DNA of 64,000 nt from Fimenecus sp045545735 (GCA_045545735.1 JAZQBM010000012.1:248001-312000), one strand, 5' to 3'; shown: positions 1-8,209, numbered from the stretch's first letter. Translations and numbers: made by a program. Notes: generated from the sequence alone by a model not told the origin.

Positions 1-2
1 TG

Positions 3-740
3 GGTATGTTTATGTACTATCTCAATTCAAGATATTATATGGCTGATTGGGGTAGGTTTGCGAGTGCGGATAACTTGCTCGATAACCGTGGAATGACTAC
101 TCAGAACTTGTTCCAGTACTGTTCAAACAACCCTGTTATGCATGTTGATACAAGTGGTCATGCTCTTGAATCTATATTTGATGTTGCTACATTATGTATT
201 AGTATCGTTGATGTTATAGCTAATCCTACAGACCCTTGGGCTTGGTTAGGTCTTGCAGGAGATATTGTTGACCTTGTACCTTTTGTAACTGGAGTTGGCG
301 AAGTAGCAAGAGGGTTAAAAATTGCTAATAGAACGATTGATGCGGTTGATGCGGCTTATGACGTAGCTCGTAATGTTGATAATGTTGCTGATGCAGTAAG
401 CAGTGGTAGAAAAGTAACAAACGCAATACCACCAACAAACGGTAAGGGTTACGATACTTTTAAACAGTTAAAAAATGCACTTGGTTCTCCAGGTGAAGGT
501 AATGAGTGGCACCATATTGTAGAGCAAAGTCAAATTATTAAATCTGGTTTTAGCCCACAAATAATACAAAATACTAATAATATATATGCAGTTAGTAAAA
601 CTACACATCATGCAATTAGTGGCTATTATACAAGTATTCAGCCATTTACTGGTGGATTGCGAGTGCGTAATTGGCTTGCCGGACAAAGCTATGAGTATCA
701 ATATGAATTTGGATTAAATGTAATTAAAATGTTTTCTTGA
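3..740 (+). CDS. Rhs protein C-terminus with HNH-type toxin tip (5' partial)
   Basis: This is the last ~245 residues of an Rhs/YD-repeat polymorphic toxin; the reading frame is open at the left edge. Residues 5-25 carry the Rhs core end (YLNSRYY, GRFASAD) and then NPVMHVDTSGH, the usual junction between shell and tip. A hydrophobic pretoxin stretch (about 55-100) follows. The tip contains EWHHIVEQ and later NTNNIYAVS...HHAISGYY, the conserved His and Asn pattern of WHH/AHH-type HNH nucleases, so a DNA-cleaving toxin is likely. It acts after release from the Rhs shell into a neighbouring cell. The next gene begins 10 bp downstream and is the probable immunity gene. The Rhs assignment is firm; the exact nuclease subfamily is an inference. 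Confidence 0.85.
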   Translation, partial: GMFMYYLNSRYYMADWGRFASADNLLDNRGMTTQNLFQYCSNNPVMHVDTSGHALESIFDVATLCISIVDVIANPTDPWAWLGLAGDIVDLVPFVTGVGEVARGLKIANRTIDAVDAAYDVARNVDNVADAVSSGRKVTNAIPPTNGKGYDTFKQLKNALGSPGEGNEWHHIVEQSQIIKSGFSPQIIQNTNNIYAVSKTTHHAISGYYTSIQPFTGGLRVRNWLAGQSYEYQYEFGLNVIKMFS

Positions 741-750
741 GGTAGATGCA

Positions 751-1113
751 ATGAAAGATTACTACGATTTATTTGTAACTTATTCTATGTCATTGTGTTC
801 CCAAGAAGAATATTCAAATAAACAAAGAATTAGAGAACATAATGCATCAATGAAAAAATTGTTGTGCCTTCAAGCTGAAATGGACAAAGAAATAGAGAAA
901 CATTTAGATATGTTGATACGTTTGTTAGTTCATAATAATGAAAAAGTACGCATAAATGCGGCAGAATATTGCTTAAAAAAAAATGTTTACAAAAAAGAAG
1001 CAGTTGATACATTGAACAATATTGCGAAATTTTCATTAGATATGACGCTTGCATTTTCAGCGAAAACAATTTTAGACCAATCAGGGGACGGTTCCTTGTC
1101 TTCGGACGGATAA
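751..1113 (+). CDS. Probable immunity protein (HEAT-like, DUF2019-type) with repeat-encoded tail
   Basis: A 120-residue helical protein directly after the Rhs toxin tip. The segment LIRLLVHNNEKVRINAAEYCL followed by a second helix pair resembles a HEAT-type unit, as in DUF2019-like immunity proteins. Position and size make it the cognate immunity protein for the HNH tip; this is inference from Rhs locus organisation. From about residue 111 the frame runs into a GACGGTTC palindromic repeat (1078-1102), so the final residues (SGDGSLSSDG) come from repeat DNA and are probably not ancestral. RBS GAGGTAGATGC lies just upstream of ATG 751. Confidence 0.7.
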   Translation: MKDYYDLFVTYSMSLCSQEEYSNKQRIREHNASMKKLLCLQAEMDKEIEKHLDMLIRLLVHNNEKVRINAAEYCLKKNVYKKEAVDTLNNIAKFSLDMTLAFSAKTILDQSGDGSLSSDG

Positions 1114-1189
1114 GACAGGAAAAGACAGGGGACGGTTCCTTGTCTTCGGACGAGTAAAGTTAATGTAGGGGCAGGGCGACCTGCTCAAA

Positions 1190-1290
1190 AAGACAGGGGA
1201 CGGTTCCTTGTCTTCGGACGAGTTAAGTTAATGTAGGGGCAGGGCTACCTGCTCTGCCCACTACGATTTAAATCAGCTTGTTCGTGAAAA
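1190..1290 (+). repeat. 101-bp direct repeat, copy A
   Basis: Identical by eye to 3044-3144. It comprises one AAGACA/TGTCTT palindrome, a GTAG-headed hairpin and the beginning of an Rhs YD-repeat fragment. The two copies bracket the RAYT gene and the unknown gene at 2242. Confidence 0.9.
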
Positions 1291-1326
1291 TCTTGGATAT
1301 GAGAATGCAACCTACACATATGAGTA
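1258..1326 (+). pseudogene. Orphan Rhs YD-repeat fragment 1
   Basis: Read from CAC 1258, the frame encodes HYDLNQLVRENLGY...TYTYE and then stops inside the next palindromic repeat. YDLNQLVRE is a typical Rhs/YD-repeat motif. There is no start codon or RBS, so this is a remnant of an Rhs core, as found in front of displaced C-terminal tips. The first 33 bp are shared exactly with fragment 2. Confidence 0.7.
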
Positions 1327-1394
1327 AGACAGGGGACGGTTCCTTGTCTTGACAAAAGTAAGGCAAACTGATATACTAATCTTGGTGATGAAAG

Positions 1395-2150
1395 ATGCCA
1401 AGACAAGCACGAAAGCATAGCGAAAGTGGAATATATCACGTAATGCTGAGGGGAATAAACCAACAACAGATATTTGAAGATACAGAAGACTGTGATAAGT
1501 TTATTCAAATACTACAAGAAAGTAAGGCAGTAAGTGAGTTTAAGTTATTCGCTTACTGCCTTATGAATAATCATATACATTTATTGATTAAACCAGAAAA
1601 AGAGCCAATTGAACAGGTGTTTAAGAGAATTGGTGCAAGATATGTATATTGGTTTAATGTGAAATATCAAAGAGTAGGTCATTTGTTTCAAGACCGTTTT
1701 AAAAGTGAACCAGTTGAGGACGATTCATATTTTTTAACTGTATTGAGATATATTCATCAAAATCCAACTAAAGCAGGTTTTTGTAAAAAAGTTGAAGAGT
1801 ACAAATACAGTAGTTTTCAAGAATACATAACAAAACCTTGGTTAGTTGATACAGATTTTGTATTTGATATGATTTCAAAGAATGAGTTTATCAGATACAA
1901 CAATGAAGCGAATTTTGACAAGTGTCTTGAAATTGAAGACACACCAAAAATCCGTGTAACTGATGAACAAGCAAAACGAATTATTAAGAAAATTACAAAT
2001 TGTGAAAATTCGGCAGAATTTCAAAAGCTCGACCATATAAGTCGAGACGAATACATTGCAATTTTAAAACAGAATGGTTTGTCAATCAGACAAATTAGCA
2101 GATTAACTGGAATTAGTAAGGGGTTGGTAGAAAAATGTTTGAAAATTTGA
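1395..2150 (+). CDS. REP-associated tyrosine transposase (RAYT, Y1_Tnp family)
   Basis: A 251-residue HUH-type single-strand DNA transposase. The metal-binding motif is H60-I-H62 in MNNHIHLL; the nucleophilic tyrosine is probably Y119 in RYIHQNPTKAG. The C-terminal ~45 residues form a helix-turn-helix (LSIRQISRLTGIS). RAYTs are known to process palindromic REP sequences. Here one direct palindrome lies 45 bp upstream (1326-1350) and two inverted ones follow within 4-60 bp (2154-2206), the arrangement of a REP-flanked RAYT unit. At least 12 palindromes of this family lie within 5.5 kb of it. The gene may therefore be, or recently have been, active on this repeat family. Confidence 0.92.
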   Translation: MPRQARKHSESGIYHVMLRGINQQQIFEDTEDCDKFIQILQESKAVSEFKLFAYCLMNNHIHLLIKPEKEPIEQVFKRIGARYVYWFNVKYQRVGHLFQDRFKSEPVEDDSYFLTVLRYIHQNPTKAGFCKKVEEYKYSSFQEYITKPWLVDTDFVFDMISKNEFIRYNNEANFDKCLEIEDTPKIRVTDEQAKRIIKKITNCENSAEFQKLDHISRDEYIAILKQNGLSIRQISRLTGISKGLVEKCLKI

Positions 2151-2153
2151 AGA

Positions 2154-2206
2154 AGACAGAGAACCGTCCCCTGTCTATGAAGAAGACAGAGAACCGTCCC
2201 CTGTCT
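2154..2206 (-). repeat. Two inverted REP-like palindromes after the RAYT gene
   Basis: Copies at 2154-2176 and 2184-2206 are reverse complements of the upstream units (core GAACCGTCCCC; arms AGACA/TGTCT). They are separated by a short ATGA-containing linker. Together with 1326-1350 they flank the RAYT gene as inverted repeats. Confidence 0.9.
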
Positions 2207-2241
2207 ATGTTCTTTATTCCTTACAATTGAGGAGAATAATC

Positions 2242-3045
2242 ATGGCAAAGAGAATTTATGTTTATCTTAACGATATTGACCTTTCTCTCATTTTGGAAAT
2301 GTTATCTGGTGAAGGATTATCTTTTTATGATAAAAATAGAACATTAACATTCGAAATAGGGGCGATTTCTTCTAACATAGCAACATATGCCATAGGATAT
2401 AATTCTAATTATTGTATTAGTTTTTCTCCATGCTTTTATACATTAAACCATCTTCAGTGTGCATCGTTCTTTCTTGAAGATGTGAATAATATAGAATTGC
2501 TAACAATATTTAATTTGATTAAGAATTATATTCGTAAAACATATATGTTATCTAAGGATAAATCGTGTTATATAGGACAAAATATATATTTGGATTGGCT
2601 AAATAAAAAATATTGTTTTCCCATTATGTTTGAATACGACGTTTTTAGTGTAGAAAATAATATAGAATTGGTATTTGACTATGTGCAAAAATATGGGTAC
2701 ATGATTAAACCAAATAATGTTCGACTTAGAGATATTGATAATGTTGATTTGCCGACAGAATCATTTGTTATCTTTCAAAATAACAAACAACTTTTCCCCA
2801 CAATTATTAGAAAAACTATGATTAGATATGAATATGATTCGGAATGTATATTCGTGTTTTATCACAAAAGAAAGAGATGTTATGATTTTATTTTAGACAG
2901 ACGAATTTCTTTAAATATATCATCTAATATAAAAACATTGTTTAAGTCAATTAAAGAAATTTTTGGAGAGAAAGGACAATCAGGGGACGGTTCTATGATT
3001 GACATCTCCACCGAAAAGACAGGGGACGGTTCCTTGTCTTGGTAA
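2242..3045 (+). CDS. Unknown protein in Rhs locus, possibly an orphan immunity protein
   Basis: A 267-residue protein I do not recognise. ATG 2242 is chosen because GAGGAG lies 8 bp upstream; the TTG at 2227 precedes this RBS. No transmembrane segment or signal peptide is visible, and it is rich in aromatic and Asn residues. It lies between two orphan Rhs fragments, where unpaired immunity genes of old toxin tips usually sit, so an immunity role is a positional inference. The last ~25 residues (from about QSGDGSMID) are encoded by two palindromic repeats (2977-3001, 3016-3040), so the native end is near EIFGEKG. Low GC matches its neighbours. Confidence 0.6.
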   Translation: MAKRIYVYLNDIDLSLILEMLSGEGLSFYDKNRTLTFEIGAISSNIATYAIGYNSNYCISFSPCFYTLNHLQCASFFLEDVNNIELLTIFNLIKNYIRKTYMLSKDKSCYIGQNIYLDWLNKKYCFPIMFEYDVFSVENNIELVFDYVQKYGYMIKPNNVRLRDIDNVDLPTESFVIFQNNKQLFPTIIRKTMIRYEYDSECIFVFYHKRKRCYDFILDRRISLNISSNIKTLFKSIKEIFGEKGQSGDGSMIDISTEKTGDGSLSW

Positions 3046-3068
3046 GACAGGGGACGGTTCCTTGTCTT
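2977..3068 (+). repeat. Three REP-like palindromes (2977-3001, 3016-3040, 3044-3068)
   Basis: The first copy has arms CAATCA/TGATTG around GGGGACGGTTC; the other two have arms AAGACA/TGTCTT. Arms differ but remain complementary while the core is kept. The first two lie inside the 3' end of the preceding gene. Confidence 0.9.
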
Positions 3069-3144
3069 CGGACGAGTTAAGTTAATGTAGGGGCAGGGCT
3101 ACCTGCTCTGCCCACTACGATTTAAATCAGCTTGTTCGTGAAAA
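3044..3144 (+). repeat. 101-bp direct repeat, copy B
   Basis: Identical by eye to 1190-1290. It contains a palindrome (3044-3068), a GTAG-headed hairpin (3087-3113) and the first bases of Rhs fragment 2. Confidence 0.9.
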
Positions 3145-3294
3145 CAATGGTTATACAAGCAGAACATATACTTATGAATATGTAAACGGTAATATAAAGT
3201 ATAAGCACGAATATTCTTATACAACAGGTGAGCTTTCTGCAACACCAAGAAAAACTACTGGAAACACAAGAAGACGGTTCTTCTGTGTTCAATG
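3112..3294 (+). pseudogene. Orphan Rhs YD-repeat fragment 2
   Basis: The frame encodes HYDLNQLVRENNGY...TYTYEYVNGNIKYK, then HEYSYTTGELSA, and ends TGA at 3292-3294. The NGNI...YTTGEL pattern is typical of the Rhs core. There is no start signal. A further palindrome (3263-3289) with arms AACACA/TGTGTT truncates it. It is a remnant of a longer Rhs gene. Confidence 0.7.
3263..3289 (+). repeat. REP-like palindrome with a third arm type
   Basis: Arms AACACA/TGTGTT enclose GAAGACGGTTCTTC with one bulged A. The core GACGGTTC is shared with the other copies, but the arms are different again and still complementary. Confidence 0.75.
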
Positions 3295-3323
3295 AACCCA
3301 ACAACTAAAACTTAATAATCTAA

Positions 3324-3363
3324 CAAAACAGGACGAGGTTTCCCTAACCCCGCCCTGTTTTTT
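3324..3363 (+). terminator. Rho-independent terminator of the Rhs segment
   Basis: AAACAGG pairs with CCTGTTT, with further CG and GG/CC pairs inside, and a TTTTTT run follows. The preceding CCAACAACTAAAACTTAATA (3297-3316) recurs at 6510-6529, suggesting a common locus-end module. From here to 3496 I see no gene. Confidence 0.8.
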
Positions 3364-3496
3364 GCCTTATTTTACACTTTTTCATCAAATTTCAACATTA
3401 TCTATCACAAAACAGTAATATTATACGATTTAGTAAAGTATAAGAAATTTTAATTTATACAAACGTTAATTAACACTATTTTTGGAGGAATGTATA

Positions 3497-6451
3497 ATGT
3501 TACAGTTAAACAATATAGGATTATATAAAAAGCTTTTGAAAGATACCAATAATGCTGTTGCAAGAAAATATGCCGGTATCTTAGTTCCAATTTCAGATGA
3601 TTTAAATCAACTATTAGAATATGTGAAGAAAAATTATCCCAATTTTCCTGACCATGGTTTTCAACATTCTTTAAGAATCTTGAATTATATTTCAATTTTG
3701 TTAGGGAATGATATTGAGAAACTTACTCCAACAGAATGTTTTTGTATAATATTGACTGCTTTTTTTCATGATACAGCTATGGCAGAGTACACGGAAAGAG
3801 ATACAGAAAAAGTGCGAAAAGAGCATCACTTATTATCATATAAAGTTATAGAAGAGTATTTTAATGTAAAATTAACATTGTTAGAAGAAAGAGATAGGAT
3901 AAAGTCTGTTGTTGAGTTTGCCTGTAAAGCTCATGGTATGGACCTTTATGATTTCCAAAAAGATAAGTCATTTAATTTGGTTGATACTATCAACGGTGAC
4001 AGAGTTAGGTACAGTTTATTAGGGTATCTTATAAGAATAGGTGATTTAATGGATTTAGAACAAGAAAGGACGAATTCTTTTATTTTGTCTAAATTTGAAG
4101 AAACTTATACAACGGAGTCATTTAATCATAATATTAGAAACAGAAAAGTTCAGATATATAATTACGATTCAACAGAAATAAAAATAACTGTACTAGCAGA
4201 AGATAATGAACAATATAAAATATGGAAAACATGGTTTTTATATTTGGAAAACGATATACTCAATGCGAACACGGATTTGAAAAGATATGAACTATTTTTT
4301 CCAAAACCGACAACTGAAATAAATAAAAGCAAGAACGTTAATGTTGATGTAGAAGAAATTCATTTTGAAATCGATGATGAAGGCAAAATATGGAACATAT
4401 TATCTCAATCAATATATACAGATGAATTCGATTTTTTGCGAGAAATAATTCAAAATGCGATTGATGCATCACTTATATGTGTATATAAAAACACGGAAAT
4501 TCAGTTAAATGTTAAATCACCACGATTTTGGGATGCATATGTACACTGTGAGCCAATTCTTGTTTGCTATTCTGAAATTGAAAATAAAATAATTATAATC
4601 GACTCTGGCATTGGCATGGATAGAGAAGATTTAGATAAATTCCTATTCAAGATAAGTGGTTCTGGCTATAAAAATCATAATGAGAGAAACTTTAGTTTTC
4701 CTGGAATTGCAAAATTTGGTATTGGATTTGTTTCGTGTCTTGTTAATGCAAACGATATTGATGTTTTTACAAAAAAAGATTATGAACAAGTGATGAATCA
4801 AGTAAGCTTGTCAACCAATATGAATTTGGCTTTTTTACAGACAATCGAATGTAATGAACATAAAGGAACAACAATAAAATTAGGTTTGAAGAAACAATTC
4901 ACTTATAACAAAGTAGTAGATTATATAAAGAAAACTTTTGTATATCCTAGTGTGCCAATACAGTGCATAAATATAGATAAGTTAATGGTTGCATCAAAGA
5001 ATATGAATTTGGATGATGATTTGCACTCAGCTATTGACAAGCCATATAAATTTAGAAAATTTTTGTATAATTTTGAGCAACGCAAAACTAATCTTGATAA
5101 ACCTATTCAATATAAGTTGAAAGGAATCGATGTTTTAGATAGTGAATTAGAAAAACTTGTCGATTGGATCAATGCTAATAAAGAGGAGGACTTAGAACTA
5201 ACTGATAAAGTAAAATATTCAATTTTTAAAGAGAAACGTTCAACATTATGTGACCTTATTAACAATTTAGAAATAACAGAAATTAAAATACCAACTGAAA
5301 TAATAAAAATAGATCAAAAATTGTTGTTTAATGAAACAGATACTTGTATAGAATATTTTCAAAAATTCATAGATGAAATAACTAAGATACGAAATCAAAT
5401 TGGAGCAGAAAAAACAAGATTTGCAGTTGATAACCACGCTATAAGCAACTCTGTGGTATCTTTAGGATTTTCATGGGAAAATATGCTGTTGGTTTTTAAT
5501 GATGAATTGCAAATTTGTGATATAAAATATAATGTTAATAAACACGATTTGGAGAAGAAAAGTGGGATTATATTAATAAATGAGCAGTTTACGGATGCCC
5601 GTTTTGGTTTAGAGTTTTCCTTTTTAAATGGTTTCTTATTTACCAACGGCGAAATCTTTAAAAATATTACTGTTTTCCGAAAGGTTACAGAAGAGTTTTA
5701 TCGGCAAGAGTCAGGTGTTACTAATATATTATTAGGAACTGATGAGGATTTTGTTACCAAACAAGATTTAGAAGAATTACTATACGAAAAAAGCATGGAT
5801 GATGAGTTCGATTTTTCTTATATTTATGACGATTTTGGACATGCTAACTATGGTGCTAGATTTCTTAATGAGTATGATTCGGTGACTGTTTATAATAATG
5901 AACTTGTTAAAGTTAGAGACGTTAATTTAAAAGATTATATAAGTTATGATTTTATGCAGACTGAATTAGAACCGTATATAAAAAGTCGGAAGAAAAGTTT
6001 GTTTAGTATGGATAATTATACCGGTATGTTAAGTAAATCGAAAGAATTCTATTATGATGAAAATCAAATTAGTTTAATCACAAATGCGTGTTCTGGTTTT
6101 TATCAAGATGGAATTGCTATACCATTAGACATTGAAAGCATATTCCCAATAGGTTTTTTTAAGATTATTTGTAACTGTACTGCAGACGCGAGAACGAATC
6201 TTAATGTAACTAGACATAAAGCCAGTGAATTAAAATCAGATATTGAACCTTGGGTAAATAGTGTTGTAGTGAAAATTCAAGATGTAATAATGGACAAAGT
6301 TAATCGTCAATTATATGATTTAGGACTTTCATATAACTTTGAACAAATGATTAATAGTAATACTAAAAGTAATAGTATTTTATTAAATGAGTGCATAAAA
6401 AAATTAAGACAAAAAAAGAAAAAACAATCAGGGGACAGTTCCTTGTCTTGA
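3497..6451 (+). CDS. HD-domain / GHKL (Hsp90-like) ATPase fusion protein, probable conflict or defence factor
   Basis: A 984-residue soluble protein. Residues ~45-190 form an HD phosphohydrolase-like domain: FPDHGFQHS, FFHDTAM (His-Asp), a KEHH segment, KAHG and RIGDLMD supply metal ligands. From ~300 a GHKL/Hsp90-type ATPase fold follows: FLREIIQNAIDAS (N box, ~318), DSGIGMD (~368) and KFGIGFVS (~407). The long C-terminal half is not recognised. HD-Hsp90-like fusions occur in prokaryotic conflict systems; a defence role here is inference. ATG 3497 is preceded by GGAGG with 8 bp spacing; the upstream TTG 3482 lies before that RBS. The final residues QSGDSSLS derive from a chimeric palindromic repeat (6425-6449), as in two other genes here. 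Confidence 0.8.
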   Translation: MLQLNNIGLYKKLLKDTNNAVARKYAGILVPISDDLNQLLEYVKKNYPNFPDHGFQHSLRILNYISILLGNDIEKLTPTECFCIILTAFFHDTAMAEYTERDTEKVRKEHHLLSYKVIEEYFNVKLTLLEERDRIKSVVEFACKAHGMDLYDFQKDKSFNLVDTINGDRVRYSLLGYLIRIGDLMDLEQERTNSFILSKFEETYTTESFNHNIRNRKVQIYNYDSTEIKITVLAEDNEQYKIWKTWFLYLENDILNANTDLKRYELFFPKPTTEINKSKNVNVDVEEIHFEIDDEGKIWNILSQSIYTDEFDFLREIIQNAIDASLICVYKNTEIQLNVKSPRFWDAYVHCEPILVCYSEIENKIIIIDSGIGMDREDLDKFLFKISGSGYKNHNERNFSFPGIAKFGIGFVSCLVNANDIDVFTKKDYEQVMNQVSLSTNMNLAFLQTIECNEHKGTTIKLGLKKQFTYNKVVDYIKKTFVYPSVPIQCINIDKLMVASKNMNLDDDLHSAIDKPYKFRKFLYNFEQRKTNLDKPIQYKLKGIDVLDSELEKLVDWINANKEEDLELTDKVKYSIFKEKRSTLCDLINNLEITEIKIPTEIIKIDQKLLFNETDTCIEYFQKFIDEITKIRNQIGAEKTRFAVDNHAISNSVVSLGFSWENMLLVFNDELQICDIKYNVNKHDLEKKSGIILINEQFTDARFGLEFSFLNGFLFTNGEIFKNITVFRKVTEEFYRQESGVTNILLGTDEDFVTKQDLEELLYEKSMDDEFDFSYIYDDFGHANYGARFLNEYDSVTVYNNELVKVRDVNLKDYISYDFMQTELEPYIKSRKKSLFSMDNYTGMLSKSKEFYYDENQISLITNACSGFYQDGIAIPLDIESIFPIGFFKIICNCTADARTNLNVTRHKASELKSDIEPWVNSVVVKIQDVIMDKVNRQLYDLGLSYNFEQMINSNTKSNSILLNECIKKLRQKKKKQSGDSSLS

Positions 6452-6503
6452 CAAAGAAAAGGCAAACTGATATACAAACAATCAGGGGACGGTTCTATGA
6501 TTG
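6425..6503 (+). repeat. Two REP-like palindromes after the HD/GHKL gene
   Basis: Copy 6425-6449 is chimeric (CAATCA left, TTGTCTT right; core GGGGACAGTTCC). Copy 6479-6503 is symmetric (CAATCA/TGATTG). The spacer GGCAAACTGATATAC (6461-6475) also follows the palindrome in front of the RAYT gene (1362-1376), suggesting shared ancestry. Confidence 0.88.
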
Positions 6504-6537
6504 ACAATTCCAACAACTAAAACTTAATATTCACACC

Positions 6538-6576
6538 AAAGCCGATGGGATACTCCTCCCCCATCGGCTTCTTTTT
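6538..6576 (+). terminator. Rho-independent terminator
   Basis: AAGCCGATGGG pairs with CCCATCGGCTT and is followed by CTTTTT. It ends the transcript of the HD/GHKL gene. Confidence 0.85.
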
Positions 6577-6611
6577 GCTCAAATATAAAAAATAGAAATA
6601 TTTGTCACATA

Positions 6612-6640
6612 CTGTCATATTTTTACGATGTAAATATTAT
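6612..6640 (+). promoter_or_regulatory. Possible promoter for the membrane/GAF gene group
   Basis: CTGTCA (6612-6617), 17 bp, then TATTAT (6635-6640). The -35 box matches the consensus at 4 of 6 positions. It lies just upstream of the gene at 6676 and after a terminator. Confidence 0.45.
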
Positions 6641-6675
6641 AAGGGATGTTTTATATAGATAGGAGAAAGTGTTAT

Positions 6676-7335
6676 ATGGATTTAATAATAAAAAATTTAA
6701 TTATAGAAGTTGGATATGGGGTAAAACTGAAAAATTTATGCAAATATGATATTGTTACCGTAATTGCTGTGATTTTTGGTATAGGCTTTGCTATTGCATT
6801 TTATGTGTTAAGAGGTACACCGTGGCTGATTTTATCAGTTATTGCTATTGCTGTCGCACAAGTTTTTACAGGGTTTCTTAACGCTAATCATCAAGAAGGA
6901 TTGAAAACCCAAAATAATATTCATCAAAGACTGAAAGTGGTAGAAGGTGTTTTATATAACCATAAAATGCTGAATATAAAGAGCCATAAAGACATTGTAG
7001 TTTTTACTAAAAAGTCAAAAGAGTATTATGATAGTAAATTTACATCATTAAATCTTATAAAGAAAACTGTTGATGATATAACAAAAATATTGTTAATACC
7101 TACTATATTAGCTTTAATTAGTTATATATTAAAAGATAATAACGAGTATGCTGATATGGAATCTAAATTAATATTTGTTTTTGTTTTTATCTTTTTCATT
7201 CTATGGCTTATTGTTATGTACAATATGTTTTTTGAACTTATAAGGTCAATAATTAAAATAATTAATGCAAAAACATGGGTGTTTATAAGAGACTTAGAAT
7301 TGCTGTCAAGTTTTGAAATTAAAGAGTTGAATTAA
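6676..7335 (+). CDS. Four-helix membrane protein, unknown function
   Basis: A 219-residue protein with two hydrophobic helices at about 26-68 and two more at about 145-195, joined by a charged ~75-residue cytoplasmic loop. The layout resembles small multi-TM effector-like proteins of conflict loci, but I cannot assign a family. ATG 6676 follows AGGAG with 10 bp spacing; the earlier ATG at 6646 has no RBS. A GAF-type membrane protein gene follows after 83 bp in the same direction. Confidence 0.65.
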   Translation: MDLIIKNLIIEVGYGVKLKNLCKYDIVTVIAVIFGIGFAIAFYVLRGTPWLILSVIAIAVAQVFTGFLNANHQEGLKTQNNIHQRLKVVEGVLYNHKMLNIKSHKDIVVFTKKSKEYYDSKFTSLNLIKKTVDDITKILLIPTILALISYILKDNNEYADMESKLIFVFVFIFFILWLIVMYNMFFELIRSIIKIINAKTWVFIRDLELLSSFEIKELN

Positions 7336-7418
7336 GGAATAAATTATTAAGTTTTAGCAATTAGTTGATATATTTTGGTGCTCATAAATTGCGAAAAGTT
7401 TAAGGGGAAAAGTTTTGT

Positions 7419-8204
7419 ATGATAAAAAAATTTTTAAAAGAAGTTATTTTGGTTGTGATTTTTTCAGTAATATCAGCAGTATTATCATATTTAGCAAATT
7501 CATCGCTTATATTTGATAAGATGATTTTACATGGCTTTTTAAGTGAAAATGTAAACATTCCATTAATACAAGATTATTGTTTGTGGATAGGGATTGTCTT
7601 ATCTGCATTGTTTCTTTCACTAAATCTGATTATCACAAAATTTCAATATGATAGAGTTTTAGAAGAAAGAAACTCTTTAATAAAAATGAATAAAGATATA
7701 TTATCAAGTTCATTAGGAAAAAGATTTCTTTCGGATTCTTCTAATTTTGATATTAGAATTTTTATTCCGAAACATTTATGGCTGTATAAAATTGCAGATA
7801 AATTACATATTGACAAAATAAGTAAGAAGTTCGCAATAAAGAATATTGATTTGATTGCTAATCAAGGTGTGACTAAAGATTTGGAATTTGAGGTTTCGCC
7901 AGAAACAGAAGGCCTAGTTGGAATTTGTTATCAAACAAAGGCTATGGTATATGATGATAACCTTGAAAAAACAAATAATGAAATATATAAATTAAATCAA
8001 AATCAAATTGCTCGTACCACTAGTTTGAAATGGAGCATTTGTTGCCCCGTATGTGATGAAAGTAATTCGGTAATAGCAATTATTGCATTGGACGGTAAAA
8101 CTAAAATTACAATTAATAAAGAAAAAGAAGCTGCATTAAGAGATGAATTGCTTGCTTTTTCTAGAATGTTAGCTGACTCTGTACCACAACTTTTTAAGAG
8201 GTGA
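7419..8204 (+). CDS. Membrane-anchored GAF-like sensor protein
   Basis: A 261-residue protein with two N-terminal transmembrane helices (about 8-30 and 48-70), a short coiled linker and a C-terminal domain from ~115. The segments GLVGICYQTKAMVY, WSICCPVCDESNSVIAIIALDG and a final amphipathic helix fit a GAF fold, which binds small ligands such as nucleotides. Two Cys pairs near 207-211 may be redox- or metal-sensitive. It lies between a four-TM protein and a tiny ORF starting 5 bp downstream, so it is probably co-transcribed. The GAF assignment rests on pattern only; the ligand is unknown. Confidence 0.6.
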   Translation: MIKKFLKEVILVVIFSVISAVLSYLANSSLIFDKMILHGFLSENVNIPLIQDYCLWIGIVLSALFLSLNLIITKFQYDRVLEERNSLIKMNKDILSSSLGKRFLSDSSNFDIRIFIPKHLWLYKIADKLHIDKISKKFAIKNIDLIANQGVTKDLEFEVSPETEGLVGICYQTKAMVYDDNLEKTNNEIYKLNQNQIARTTSLKWSICCPVCDESNSVIAIIALDGKTKITINKEKEAALRDELLAFSRMLADSVPQLFKR

Positions 8205-8209
8205 ATACA

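Larger units (their letters stand above)
1078..1350 (+). repeat. REP-like palindromes, four copies (1078-1102, 1122-1146, 1190-1214, 1326-1350)
   Basis: Each unit is 25 nt with core GGGGACGGTTCC. Copies 2-4 have complementary arms AAGACA and TGTCTT and can fold into a hairpin with loop ACGGT. Copy 1 is chimeric: its left arm is CAATCA and its right arm TTGTCTT, so the outer stem cannot pair. Between copies lie GTAG-headed GC-rich hairpins (1165-1186 and 1233-1259; GGGCAG pairs with CTGCCC in the second). The RAYT gene starts 45 bp after copy 4. Confidence 0.9.

Noticed and set aside
1190..3144. CRISPR-like array in the repeat-rich Rhs region
   Set aside because: Repeats are palindromes of uneven spacing and orientation with genes between them, not regular repeat-spacer units.
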